A stretch of 64,000 bases of DNA from Bradyrhizobium sp. CCBAU 53340 (GTDB lineage Bacteria > Pseudomonadota > Alphaproteobacteria > Rhizobiales > Xanthobacteraceae): positions 6,944,001 to 7,008,000 of the forward strand of contig NZ_CP030055.1 of assembly GCF_015291645.1 (NCBI RefSeq), in the 5' to 3' direction. Below are positions 51,863 through 60,513 of the stretch, in pieces. Each line of letters opens with the position of its first letter. The stretch's first letter is position 1. A model generated the notes under the pieces. That model did not search any database, was not told where the DNA came from, and saw only the letters and a program-made list of their open reading frames with translations. The translations under genes were made by a program, and so were the position numbers.

Positions 51863-51887
51863 CGGTGCCTACGACACTTCCCGTATG

Positions 51888-52343
51888 TCAAAACGGCAGC
51901 GCCACGCCGGTCTTGATCTCCTTCAGCACCACGTTGCTGCGGACGTAGCGGATGCCGGGAATGCGGAACATGAACTCATCGAGGAAGCGGTTGTAGGCCG
52001 CCATGTCCTGCACGACGACGCGCAAATGGTAGTCGGCATCGCCCGTGGTCGCAAAGCACTCCAGCACCTCGCGGCGCGTGGTGACGCGCGAGACGAACTC
52101 GTCGACGAATTTGGCGTCGTGCCGCTCCAGCGAGACGTGAAGGATGGCCGACATGGCAAAGCCCGCCTGCTCACGTGCGATCAGCGCCACGTAGCCCTGG
52201 ATGACGCCGCTCTCCTCCAGCGCACGCACCCGACGCCAGCAGGCCGAGGTCGACATGCCGACCTCGTCGGCAAGCTGCTGGTTGGTGGCGCGGCCATCCT
52301 TCTGGAGATGGGCAAGTATCCGCGTATCCTGGTCCTCGATCAT
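51888..52343 (-). CDS. Lrp/AsnC-family regulator
   Basis: This 151-residue protein has an N-terminal HTH (ATNQQLADEVGMSTSACWRR, about residues 18-37) and the RAM ligand domain (AILHVSLERHDAKFVDEFVS, TTGDADYHLRVVVQDMAAYN). It is typical of local, amino-acid-responsive Lrp proteins. It is divergent from the indolepyruvate oxidoreductase gene with a 153-base gap holding two inverted repeats. It therefore likely controls that gene in response to an aromatic or branched-chain amino acid. Confidence 0.9.
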   Translation of the reverse strand: MIEDQDTRILAHLQKDGRATNQQLADEVGMSTSACWRRVRALEESGVIQGYVALIAREQAGFAMSAILHVSLERHDAKFVDEFVSRVTTRREVLECFATTGDADYHLRVVVQDMAAYNRFLDEFMFRIPGIRYVRSNVVLKEIKTGVALPF

Positions 52344-52375
52344 CGAAAGCCCTCAAATCGATCAATCCTACCAGA

Positions 52376-52440
52376 TTTGCGTCAATCTCGCAAAAATCTC
52401 CCGATTTCAGGCCGCCACCGGTAAAAATAGGTAAGACCTA
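52376..52440. promoter_or_regulatory. Candidate Lrp operator region
   Basis: Two inverted repeats lie in the gap between the divergent Lrp and oxidoreductase genes: TTTGCG (52376-52381), N7, CGCAAA (52389-52394), and TAGGT (52428-52432), AAG, ACCTA (52436-52440). Their position suits binding sites of the adjacent Lrp-type protein. Confidence 0.45.
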
Positions 52441-52496
52441 CCAGAGCCCCGGGCCTACCCTTCGCCTATCCGGCAGCATGCCGCGCGAGGTCCGCC

Positions 52497-55400
52497 ATGG
52501 ACGCCATTCCGTCACTCGACACCTACGAACTCTCCGACCGCTATGAGCGCGAGGAGGGCCGCGTCTTCCTCACGGGCACACAGGCCATCGTCCGCATCGC
52601 ACTCGACCAGATCAGACGCGACCGCGCCGCGGGGCTCAACACGGCCGGCTTCATCTCCGGCTATCGCGGCTCCCCTCTCGGCGGCATCGATCTCGAACTC
52701 TGGCGCATCAAGGATCAGCTCAAGCGAAACCGCATCGAATTCCTTCCCGCAGTGAACGAGGATCTCGCGGCCACCGCGGTGCTCGGCTCGCAGCAGGTCG
52801 AGACGCAAGGAGACCGTGAGGTCGATGGCGTGTTCGGGCTCTGGTACGGCAAGGGCCCCGGGGTCGATCGCTCCGGCGATGCGCTCAAGCATGGCAACGC
52901 CTATGGCTCCTCGCCGCATGGCGGCGTGCTGGTGGTCGCCGGAGACGATCATGGTTGCGTCTCCTCCTCGATGCCGCACCAGTCGGACGTCGCCTTCATG
53001 AGCTGGTTCATGCCGACGTTGCATCCGGCCAGCGTCGATGAATATCTTGAATTCGGCGAATATGGCTATGCGCTGAGCCGCTTCTCCGGCATGTGGGTCG
53101 GCTTCAAGGCGATCTCGGAGATCGTCGAGTCAGGCGCTTCGGTCGCGCTGCGTCCGCCGCGCGTCTTCCACGCGCCCGATTTCACGCCGCCGCCTGGTGG
53201 ACTGCACTATCGCTGGCCGGACCTGCCGGGCCCGCAGATCGAGGAGCGGCTGGAGGCAAAGAAGCACGCGGTCTACGCCTTCGCCAAGGCCAATCCGATC
53301 GATCGCCACATCTACGACATCCCGGGCGCCACCTACGGCATCGTTACCACAGGCAAGGCCCATCTCGACCTGATGGAAGCGCTGCGGTTGATGGGCCTCG
53401 ATGAAGCGGCCTGCCGCAGCATCGGCATCGATATCTACAAGGTCGGCATGGTCTGGCCGCTGGCCCTGCACGACGCGATGGACTTCGTGAAGGGCAAGCG
53501 CGAGATCCTCGTGGTCGAGGAGAAACGCGGCATCATCGAGAGCCAGTTCAAGGAATATTTTTACGACTATCCCGGCGCCAAGCCGGAGCGCATGGTCGGC
53601 AAGCATGACGAGACTGGCGCGCGGCTGATTTCGTGGATCGGCGAATTGTCGCCGCGCGCGCTCGCATCCGTGCTGGCGCGCCGGCTCGATCCGATGTTTC
53701 CAGGCCTCAATCTGGCCGCACGCGCGGCCGCCTTGCTGCCGGAGGCGGCGCGAACGATCAATGTCAGCGGCGCGACGCGCACGCCGTACTTTTGCTCGGG
53801 ATGCCCACACAATACCTCGACGAAAGTACCTGAGGGATCGAAGGCGCTGGCCGGCATCGGCTGTCATTTCATGGCGAGCTGGATGGACCGCGAGACCTCC
53901 TCGCTGATCCAGATGGGCGGCGAAGGCGTGAACTGGGCCGCCTCGTCGCGCTTTACCGGCCACAAGCACATCTTCCAGAATCTCGGCGAGGGCACCTATT
54001 ATCACTCCGGCTCGATGGCGATCCGGCAGGCGATCGCGGCCAAAGCGAACATCACCTACAAGATCCTGTTCAACGATGCCGTTGCCATGACCGGCGGCCA
54101 GCCGGTCGACGGCCCGGTCAGCGTGCAGGCCATCGCGCACAGCGTGCGAGCCGAAGGCGTGGCCCGCATCGCGCTGGTGTCGGACGCTCCGGAGCAATTC
54201 CTGCCCGCGGACCTGCCCAGCGGCGTCACCATCCATCCGCGCGAGGAGATGGATGCCGTCCAGCGCGAGCTGCGCGACGTCGCCGGCGTCTCGGTCCTGA
54301 TCTACCAGCAGACTTGCGCCACCGAGAAGCGCCGCCGGCGCAAGCGTGGACAGATGGCCGATCCCAAGCGCTTTGCCTATATCAACGACCTCGTCTGCGA
54401 AGGCTGCGGCGACTGCTCCGTCGAGTCCAACTGCCTCAGCGTCGAGCCGAAAGAGACGCCATTCGGCCGCAAGCGCCAGATCAACCTGTCGGCCTGCAAC
54501 AAGGATTTTTCCTGCCTCAACGGCTTCTGCCCGAGTTTCGTCACCGTCGAAGGCGCCACGCGCCGGAAGAAGAGCGCGAGCCAGATCGACGCGATCAGTC
54601 GGGCGGTCACGCTGCCTCTGCCCGTCGCTGCAACGCTCGATCGTCCCTACGACCTGCTCGTGACCGGTGTCGGCGGCACCGGCGTGATCACGGTCGGCGC
54701 ACTGATCGGCATGGCCGCGCATCTGGAGCGGTGCGGCGTCTCGGTGCTGGACTTCACCGGCTTTGCGCAGAAATTCGGTCCCGTGCTGAGCTACATCCGC
54801 CTGGCTGCGAGCCCTGAGGCGCTGCACCAGGTTCGCATCGACCAGGGCGCGGCCGACGCACTGATCGGCTGCGACCTCGTCGTCAGCTCCTCGCCGAAGG
54901 CGTCCGGCACCTATCGCCGCGGCACCCGCGCCGCCGTCAACACCGCGGAGATGCCGACCGGCGACGTCGTTCGCTTCCGCGACGCCGATCTCGCCTCCCC
55001 TGCCCGGCTGCGCGCGATCCGGCAGGTCATCGGCGACAACAATCTCGACACGATCAACGCCAATGCTCTTGCCGAGCGCCTGCTCGGCGATGCCGTCTAT
55101 GCCAACATCATCATGCTGGGCTTTGCCTGGCAGCGCGGGCTGGTACCGGTCTCATTGCAAGCGCTGCTGCGCGCGATCGAGCTCAATGGCGTTGCGGTCG
55201 AACGCAACAAGCAGGCTTTTGCCTGGGGCCGCATCGCCGCCGCCGATCCGGACTTCCTGCCGAAGACGGAAGACCCGCCAAAAGCCGAAACGCTTGATCA
55301 GGTCATCACCCGACGCGCGGATTTCCTCACGGCCTACCAGGACCAGGCTTACGCCGCCCGCTATCGGGCGCTCGTCGCGAAAGTCCGCAATGCCGAAGCC

Positions 55401-55928
55401 GGGCTCGAAAGCGAGGCGCTAACCGAGGCCGTCGCGCGCGCCTTGTTCAAGCTGATGGCCTACAAGGATGAATACGAGGTTGCGCGTCTGCACATGAGAA
55501 GCGGCTTCCTCGACGAATTGAAACGCGAATTCGAGGACGGTTTCAGCGTCAAATATCACCTCGCGCCGCCGTTCCTGCCTTCCGGCCGCGACGCGCGCGG
55601 CCGCCCGCGCAAGCGCGCCTTTGGCCAGTGGATCCAGATGCCGCTCGCGGTGCTGGCACGGTTGAAATGGCTACGCGGAACGCCGTTCGACCCGTTCGGC
55701 TACACGGCGGAACGACGCGCGGAGCGCGAGCTGATCGCCTGGTATGAGAGCTTGATCGAAATGATGCTCGTCCGGCTCGACACACCGAATCTGCCCAGCC
55801 TCATCGCGATCGCCCGAGCTCCTACGGAGATCCGCGGTTATGGCCCGGTGAAAGAGGCTGCAATTGCGAAGGTCAAGACCGACGTGGACACGTTGCTGGC
55901 TCGACCAGAAGCGGCCAAGGCGGCCTGA
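52497..55928 (+). CDS. Fused indolepyruvate ferredoxin oxidoreductase (IorAB-like)
   Basis: This 1143-residue protein is a single-chain 2-oxoacid:ferredoxin oxidoreductase. Its N-terminal pyrimidine-binding part has FISGYRGSPLGGIDLELWRI. The TPP-binding part has GEGTYYHSGSMAIRQA and FNDAVAMTGGQPVDGP (about residues 498-540). A cysteine cluster follows (CEGCGDCSVESNC from about 634). The C-terminal gamma domain has GVGGTGVITVGALIGM (about 724). This is the alphaproteobacterial IorAB fusion, which oxidatively decarboxylates aryl-pyruvates from aromatic amino acids to acyl-CoA. It starts after GAGGTCCGCC and is divergent from its probable Lrp regulator. Confidence 0.92.
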   Translation: MDAIPSLDTYELSDRYEREEGRVFLTGTQAIVRIALDQIRRDRAAGLNTAGFISGYRGSPLGGIDLELWRIKDQLKRNRIEFLPAVNEDLAATAVLGSQQVETQGDREVDGVFGLWYGKGPGVDRSGDALKHGNAYGSSPHGGVLVVAGDDHGCVSSSMPHQSDVAFMSWFMPTLHPASVDEYLEFGEYGYALSRFSGMWVGFKAISEIVESGASVALRPPRVFHAPDFTPPPGGLHYRWPDLPGPQIEERLEAKKHAVYAFAKANPIDRHIYDIPGATYGIVTTGKAHLDLMEALRLMGLDEAACRSIGIDIYKVGMVWPLALHDAMDFVKGKREILVVEEKRGIIESQFKEYFYDYPGAKPERMVGKHDETGARLISWIGELSPRALASVLARRLDPMFPGLNLAARAAALLPEAARTINVSGATRTPYFCSGCPHNTSTKVPEGSKALAGIGCHFMASWMDRETSSLIQMGGEGVNWAASSRFTGHKHIFQNLGEGTYYHSGSMAIRQAIAAKANITYKILFNDAVAMTGGQPVDGPVSVQAIAHSVRAEGVARIALVSDAPEQFLPADLPSGVTIHPREEMDAVQRELRDVAGVSVLIYQQTCATEKRRRRKRGQMADPKRFAYINDLVCEGCGDCSVESNCLSVEPKETPFGRKRQINLSACNKDFSCLNGFCPSFVTVEGATRRKKSASQIDAISRAVTLPLPVAATLDRPYDLLVTGVGGTGVITVGALIGMAAHLERCGVSVLDFTGFAQKFGPVLSYIRLAASPEALHQVRIDQGAADALIGCDLVVSSSPKASGTYRRGTRAAVNTAEMPTGDVVRFRDADLASPARLRAIRQVIGDNNLDTINANALAERLLGDAVYANIIMLGFAWQRGLVPVSLQALLRAIELNGVAVERNKQAFAWGRIAAADPDFLPKTEDPPKAETLDQVITRRADFLTAYQDQAYAARYRALVAKVRNAEAGLESEALTEAVARALFKLMAYKDEYEVARLHMRSGFLDELKREFEDGFSVKYHLAPPFLPSGRDARGRPRKRAFGQWIQMPLAVLARLKWLRGTPFDPFGYTAERRAERELIAWYESLIEMMLVRLDTPNLPSLIAIARAPTEIRGYGPVKEAAIAKVKTDVDTLLARPEAAKAA

Positions 55929-55944
55929 ACTGCCGCGCCAACCG

Positions 55945-56856
55945 TCAAGAATACGGATTTATCAGCTTCTGCTGCTCGGCGCTGTGCTGCACGAGCAGGT
56001 CGATGAAGATTCTGACTTTCGCCGACAGATGATGGCGGTGGGGATAGACCGCGTTCATCGACAGTTCGACCGTGCGGTATTCGGGCAGCAGACGAACCAG
56101 CCGCCCTGTTTCGAGGTCGTCGTGGATGAGAAATCCGGCCATCAGGCACACGGCCGCGCCCTCCAGTGCCACTTTGCGCAGCGCCTCCCCGCTGTTGGTG
56201 ACGAAGCTGCCCGAAATGCGCACCGAGGCTGGCACGCCCTTGCGATCGAGGAAGCGCCACTCGTCGCCGAACGGATAGTTCAGATGACGACCGCAATTGT
56301 GCGCGGAGAGCTCGTCAAGTTTCTGCACGCGACCGTGCTTCTCGAGATAGTCGTGCGAGCAGCACAGCACGTGACGCCAGGTGGCCAGGCTGCGGACGAT
56401 CAGGCTCGAATCCGGCGGCGGGACCATCCGCAGCGCCACGTCGTAGCCTTCCTCGATGAGGTCGATATCGGCCTCGCCCATGCGCAGATCGACTTTGAGC
56501 TCGGGATAGCTGGATAGGAGCTTTGCCACGACCGGCGCGACGAACGGCACCATATGCGTGGCAACATGGACGCGTAGCGTCCCGCGCGGGGCCGATTGCA
56601 ATTCGCTGGCGATATCGTCGGCCTGTTCGAGGTCGGCCAGGATCTGCGTGGCGCGATCGTAATAGGATTGACCGATCTCGGTGAGGCTCACCTTGCGCGT
56701 GGTGCGGTTCAGCAACCGCACCCCCAGCCGGTCCTCAAGTGCCTGGACATGGTTGCTCACCATGGTCGTCGACATGTTGAGCCGGCGGGCGGCGGCCGAG
56801 AATCCGCCGTTTTCAACCACCCGGACGAAGGCGCTGAGGCTGGTGAAGCGATCCAT
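55945..56856 (-). CDS. LysR-family transcriptional regulator
   Basis: This 303-residue protein has a winged HTH (FVRVVENGGFSAAARRLNMS to TTMVSNHVQALEDRLGVRLL, residues 10-49) and a ligand domain with YPELKVDLRMGEADIDLIEE and LATWRHVLCCSHDYLEKHG. It belongs to the CrgA/DmlR-like group. It is divergent from the EmrA-type gene, with an eight-base inverted repeat in the gap. It probably controls the efflux operon, while the inducer is unknown. Confidence 0.88.
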   Translation of the reverse strand: MDRFTSLSAFVRVVENGGFSAAARRLNMSTTMVSNHVQALEDRLGVRLLNRTTRKVSLTEIGQSYYDRATQILADLEQADDIASELQSAPRGTLRVHVATHMVPFVAPVVAKLLSSYPELKVDLRMGEADIDLIEEGYDVALRMVPPPDSSLIVRSLATWRHVLCCSHDYLEKHGRVQKLDELSAHNCGRHLNYPFGDEWRFLDRKGVPASVRISGSFVTNSGEALRKVALEGAAVCLMAGFLIHDDLETGRLVRLLPEYRTVELSMNAVYPHRHHLSAKVRIFIDLLVQHSAEQQKLINPYS

Positions 56857-56869
56857 GGTTCAGGCCTCG

Positions 56870-56892
56870 ATTATCCGCTCTGACCGGATAAT
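56870..56892. promoter_or_regulatory. Candidate LysR operator
   Basis: ATTATCCG (56870-56877), CTCTGAC, CGGATAAT (56885-56892) is a perfect inverted repeat just upstream of the LysR start. Two similar direct copies follow (CGGGATTATCGC at 56907-56918, CGGGATAACGC at 56925-56935). The layout suits a recognition site plus activation sites for a LysR protein. Confidence 0.55.
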
Positions 56893-56997
56893 GCTTCCAG
56901 CAATTCCGGGATTATCGCAAGCGCCGGGATAACGCATCTTAGCGGCGTGAACGGCGCCTGTTTCAAGCGAGGGCCGTTGGAAATTTGCGAGGACGCC

Positions 56998-58149
56998 ATG
57001 TCGAACGCCTCTTATGTTACTGAAAAACAAGATAAAATCAGCCTTCGCCCATCTCGCCAGGCGATCAAGCGGGCGGCCCTCGCGCTGGCGCTGACCCTCG
57101 GCGTCACTGTCGCCGGCGACTACGGCTACGATTACCTGACGACCGGCCGCTACCTGGAATCCACCGACGACGCCTATGTGAAGGCGGATTCCACCATCAT
57201 CGCGCCGAAGGTCTCCGGCTACATCGCCAAGGTGCTGGTAGGGGACAACGAGAAGGTCGGAGCGGGCCAAATGCTGGCCCGGATCGACGACCGTGATTTC
57301 AAGGCGGCGCTTGGTCAGGCCCGCGCCGACGTTGCCGCGGCCGAGGCTTCGGTCCGCAACCTCGACGCGCAGCTTGAGCTGCAACAGCCGGTTATCGAGC
57401 AGAGCACCGCCGACGTCGCGGCTGCCGACGCCAATCTGAAATTCGCGCAGGAAGAGCGCGCCCGCTACGACGACCTCATGAAGTCGGGCTCCGGCACGAT
57501 CCAGCGCGCGCAGCAGACCGATGCGGCGCTGCGTGCCAGCAACGCGCAATTGCAGCACGCCAGGTCGGGCCTGGTGGCCGCGCAGCGCAAGGTCGACGTG
57601 CTGACCACCCAGCGGGCGCAGGCCGCAGCGCAGCTCGATCGCGCGCGCGCCGTCGCGGACCAGGCCGAGCTGAACCTGTCCTATACCGAGATCACCGCGC
57701 CGGTCGACGGCACCGTCGGTGCCCGATCCTTGCGCATCGGCCAGTTCGTCCAAGCCGGCACGCAATTGATGGCGGTGGTGCCGCTCGATGCGGTCTATGT
57801 GGTGGCAAATTTCAAGGAGACACAGCTCACACATGTGCGCGCGGGCCAGCCGGTCGAGCTGCACGTCGATAGCTTTCGCAATCGCACGCTGCACGGCCAT
57901 GTCGACAGCCTGTCGCCGGCCAGTGGGCTGGAATTCGCCCTGCTGCCGCCCGACAATGCCACCGGCAATTTCACCAAGATCGTGCAGCGCGTGCCGGTGA
58001 AGATCGTGCTCGACGATTACAGTCTGACCGGGCTGCTGCGGCCCGGCATGTCGGCGGTTCCGACCATCGACACCAAGCAGGCCGTCGTGGCCGAGCGCGA
58101 GACCGCCAAGCGCGTCGCCGACAACACCGCGCGATCGAACGGCGGCTAA
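56998..58149 (+). CDS. EmrA/HlyD-family efflux adaptor
   Basis: This 383-residue protein has one N-terminal membrane anchor (AALALALTLGVTVAGDYGYD, about residues 25-44). The membrane-fusion layout follows: ESTDDAYVKADSTIIAPKVS, GYIAKVLVGDNEKVGAGQML, a long helical hairpin (residues 100-215), LSYTEITAPVDGTVGARSLR, and a beta-barrel with NFKETQLTHVRAGQPVELHV. This is the EmrA type that partners DHA2 transporters. The ATG at 56998 has GAGG upstream. The frame extends to 56947 without a ribosome-binding site. It is the first gene of a three-gene operon. Confidence 0.9.
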   Translation: MSNASYVTEKQDKISLRPSRQAIKRAALALALTLGVTVAGDYGYDYLTTGRYLESTDDAYVKADSTIIAPKVSGYIAKVLVGDNEKVGAGQMLARIDDRDFKAALGQARADVAAAEASVRNLDAQLELQQPVIEQSTADVAAADANLKFAQEERARYDDLMKSGSGTIQRAQQTDAALRASNAQLQHARSGLVAAQRKVDVLTTQRAQAAAQLDRARAVADQAELNLSYTEITAPVDGTVGARSLRIGQFVQAGTQLMAVVPLDAVYVVANFKETQLTHVRAGQPVELHVDSFRNRTLHGHVDSLSPASGLEFALLPPDNATGNFTKIVQRVPVKIVLDDYSLTGLLRPGMSAVPTIDTKQAVVAERETAKRVADNTARSNGG

Positions 58150-58268
58150 CGCCAGGAGGTTTGCCGGCGGGATTATCAAATCCTGCCGGACGATCCTTCC
58201 CGAACTTTCCTGATTATCGAACCCATCCGACTGCCGCATCCTGTCTCCGTAACCGAGACGAGGCTTCC

Positions 58269-59879
58269 ATGAGCACGCTCCAACCAACCGTCAACGCCGC
58301 CAACATCCCCGCTCCGGTTGCATCCTCTGTCACGCCCGCCGTCTCAGCCAAAACCTGGATCGCCGTGATCGGCGCCACGCTCGGCGCCTTCATGGCAGTC
58401 TTGAACATCCAGATCGTCAACGCTTCGCTCGCCGACATCCAGGGCGCGATCGGCGCCGGCATCGATGACGGCGGCTGGATCTCGACCTCTTATCTGATCG
58501 CCGAAATCGTGGTGATCCCGCTCTCCGGCTGGCTCGCACAGGTGTTTTCGATCCGGATCTATCTGCTCGCCAACGCGATCCTGTTTCTGGCTCTGTCCGC
58601 GGCCTGCGCGCTGGCGCAGGACCTGCCGCAGATGATCGTGCTGCGCGCGGTGCAGGGCTTTACCGGCGGCGTGTTGATCCCGATGGCGTTCACGCTGATC
58701 ATCACATTGCTGCCGCGTGCCAAGCAGCCGGTCGGCCTTGCGCTGTTCGCCCTGTCGGCGACGTTCGCGCCGGCGATCGGGCCGACCATCGGCGGCTATC
58801 TCACGGAGAATCTCGGCTGGCAGTACATCTTCTACGTCAACCTCGCGCCCGGGGCGATCATGGTCGGCATGCTCTGGTATGCGCTCGAGCCCAAGCCGAT
58901 GAAGCTGCCGCTGCTGCGCGAGGGCGACTGGGCCGGCATCATCGCCATGGCGATCGGTCTCTCTGCGCTCCAGACCGTGCTGGAAGAAGGCAACAAGGAC
59001 GACTGGTTCGGCTCGCCCTTTATCGTCAAGCTGTCCGTGATCGCAGCAGTCGCGCTGACGACCTTCCTGATCATCGAGCTCACGGTGAAGAAGCCGCTGC
59101 TCAACCTGCGCCTGCTGGTCCGCCGCAATTTCGGCTTCGGCATGCTCGCGAACTTCCTGCTCGGCGTCGCGTTGTATGGTTCGGTGTTCATCCTGCCGCA
59201 ATATCTGTCGCGCATCCAGGGCTACAATGCCGAGCAGATCGGCACGGTGCTGGCCTGGACCGGTCTGCCGCAGCTCGTGCTGATCCCGCTGGTGCCGCGC
59301 CTGATGCAACGTTTCGACGCACGAATCATGATCGGCATCGGCTTCGTGCTGTTCGCAGGCTCGAACTTCATGAACATCCTCATGACCAACGACTATGCCG
59401 CCGACCAGCTGTTGTGGCCGAACGTCGTCCGCGCCATCGGGCAGGCGCTAGTGATGGCGCCGCTGTCGGCAGTCGCGACATCCGGTATCGAGCCGGAGAA
59501 TGCGGGCTCGGCCTCCGGCCTGTTCAACATGATGCGCAATCTCGGCGGCGCCGTCGGCATCGCGCTGCTCCAGACCGTGCTGACCAAGCGCGAGCAGTAT
59601 CACTCGAACGTGCTGATGCAATCGGTCTCGGTGTTCGAGCAGGCCACCCGCTCGCGGCTGGAACAACTGACGCAATATTTCGTCAATCGCGGTGTGCTCG
59701 ACCGTGCGGACGCGTCGCATCGTGCCTATGTCGCGGTCGGCCATGTCGTGCAGAAGCAGGCTTACATCCTCGCCTTCAGCGACACCTTCTATCTGCTCGG
59801 CATGGCGCTGATCGTGGCCTTGATCGCAGTCCTTTTCCTGAAGAAGCCCGGCCATGTCTCGGCGGGTGAAGCCCACTGA
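58269..59879 (+). CDS. EmrB/QacA-type MFS efflux transporter (DHA2)
   Basis: This 536-residue transporter of 14 helices has the DHA2 features GAFMAVLNIQIVNASLADIQ in helix 1, GGWISTSYLIAEIVVIPLSG, the motif C-like region GLALFALSATFAPAIGPTIG, and GWQYIFYVNLAPGAIMVGML. It exports drugs or small aromatic and amphiphilic toxins by proton antiport through the EmrA adaptor. The ATG at 58269 follows GACGAGGC. The coding sequence starts 119 bases after the adaptor stop. Confidence 0.92.
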   Translation: MSTLQPTVNAANIPAPVASSVTPAVSAKTWIAVIGATLGAFMAVLNIQIVNASLADIQGAIGAGIDDGGWISTSYLIAEIVVIPLSGWLAQVFSIRIYLLANAILFLALSAACALAQDLPQMIVLRAVQGFTGGVLIPMAFTLIITLLPRAKQPVGLALFALSATFAPAIGPTIGGYLTENLGWQYIFYVNLAPGAIMVGMLWYALEPKPMKLPLLREGDWAGIIAMAIGLSALQTVLEEGNKDDWFGSPFIVKLSVIAAVALTTFLIIELTVKKPLLNLRLLVRRNFGFGMLANFLLGVALYGSVFILPQYLSRIQGYNAEQIGTVLAWTGLPQLVLIPLVPRLMQRFDARIMIGIGFVLFAGSNFMNILMTNDYAADQLLWPNVVRAIGQALVMAPLSAVATSGIEPENAGSASGLFNMMRNLGGAVGIALLQTVLTKREQYHSNVLMQSVSVFEQATRSRLEQLTQYFVNRGVLDRADASHRAYVAVGHVVQKQAYILAFSDTFYLLGMALIVALIAVLFLKKPGHVSAGEAH

Positions 59880-59906
59880 CCCCACCTAGAAGCAAGGAGA
59901 ACGACC

Positions 59907-60368
59907 ATGAAACCCCGCATGAATTTCTACCAGGCTGCCCCCGATACGATGAAGGCGCTGATGGCGCTGGAAGAGCAGATCCAGTCGACGGGTCTGGAGA
60001 AATCGCTGATCGAGCTCGTCAAGATCCGGGCCTCCCAAATCAACGGCTGCGCCTTCTGCATCAACATGCACACCGAGGACGCGCGCAAGCGCGGCGAGAC
60101 CGAGCAGCGCATCTATCTGCTCAATGCCTGGCGCGAATCCCCGCTCTATACCGATCGCGAGCGCGCCGCGCTGGCCTGGACGGAAGCCGTGACGCTGATC
60201 TCCGAGACGCACGCGCCCGACGATGTCTATGAAGATGTCCGTGCGCAGTTCTCGGATGCGGAGACGGTGAACCTGACCATGCTGATCGGCGCGATCAACG
60301 CCTGGAACAGGATCGCGATCGCATTCCGGGCGGTGCATCCGGTGAAGGTGAAGGCGTCGGTGGCATAG
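59907..60368 (+). CDS. AhpD-like carboxymuconolactone decarboxylase-family protein
   Basis: This 153-residue protein starts MKPRMNFYQAAPDTMKALMA and has the CxxC motif of AhpD-like peroxidases in QINGCAFCINMHTEDARKRG. It also has LLNAWRESPLYTDRERAALA and NLTMLIGAINAWNRIAIAFR. The CxxC and nearby His suggest thiol-based reduction of peroxides or alkyl electrophiles rather than muconolactone decarboxylation. AAGGAGAA precedes the ATG. It starts 27 bases after the transporter stop and is probably cotranscribed with it. Confidence 0.88.
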   Translation: MKPRMNFYQAAPDTMKALMALEEQIQSTGLEKSLIELVKIRASQINGCAFCINMHTEDARKRGETEQRIYLLNAWRESPLYTDRERAALAWTEAVTLISETHAPDDVYEDVRAQFSDAETVNLTMLIGAINAWNRIAIAFRAVHPVKVKASVA

Positions 60369-60397
60369 GGGGCGGCGTCGTCCCTACATCCACAACT

Positions 60398-60498
60398 GTC
60401 ATGCCCCGCGAAGGCGGGGCATCCAGTACGCCGCGGCCCATCGATAGAAACACAACCGTCTCGGAGTACTGGATCGCCCGGTCAAGCCGGGCGATGAC
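60398..60498. repeat. GTCATGCC-type dispersed palindromic repeat
   Basis: The element begins GTCATGCCCCGCGAAGGCG and ends GTCAAGCCGGGCGATGAC. Inside it is an inverted pair, CATCCAGTAC near 60420 and GTACTGGATC near 60470. It lies between two convergent genes. From memory this form is widespread in Bradyrhizobium intergenic DNA. Confidence 0.75.
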
Positions 60499-60513
60499 TG
60501 TGAAGAGCGCAGC

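Noticed and set aside
53130..54827. 565-codon minus-strand frame across the IorAB-like gene
   Set aside because: It is antisense to conserved TPP and Fe-S motifs and has no ribosome-binding site or family match.
59907..60368. Idea that this gene is a true 4-carboxymuconolactone decarboxylase
   Set aside because: The CAFC motif with nearby His fits AhpD-like peroxidases, and no protocatechuate-pathway genes are adjacent.
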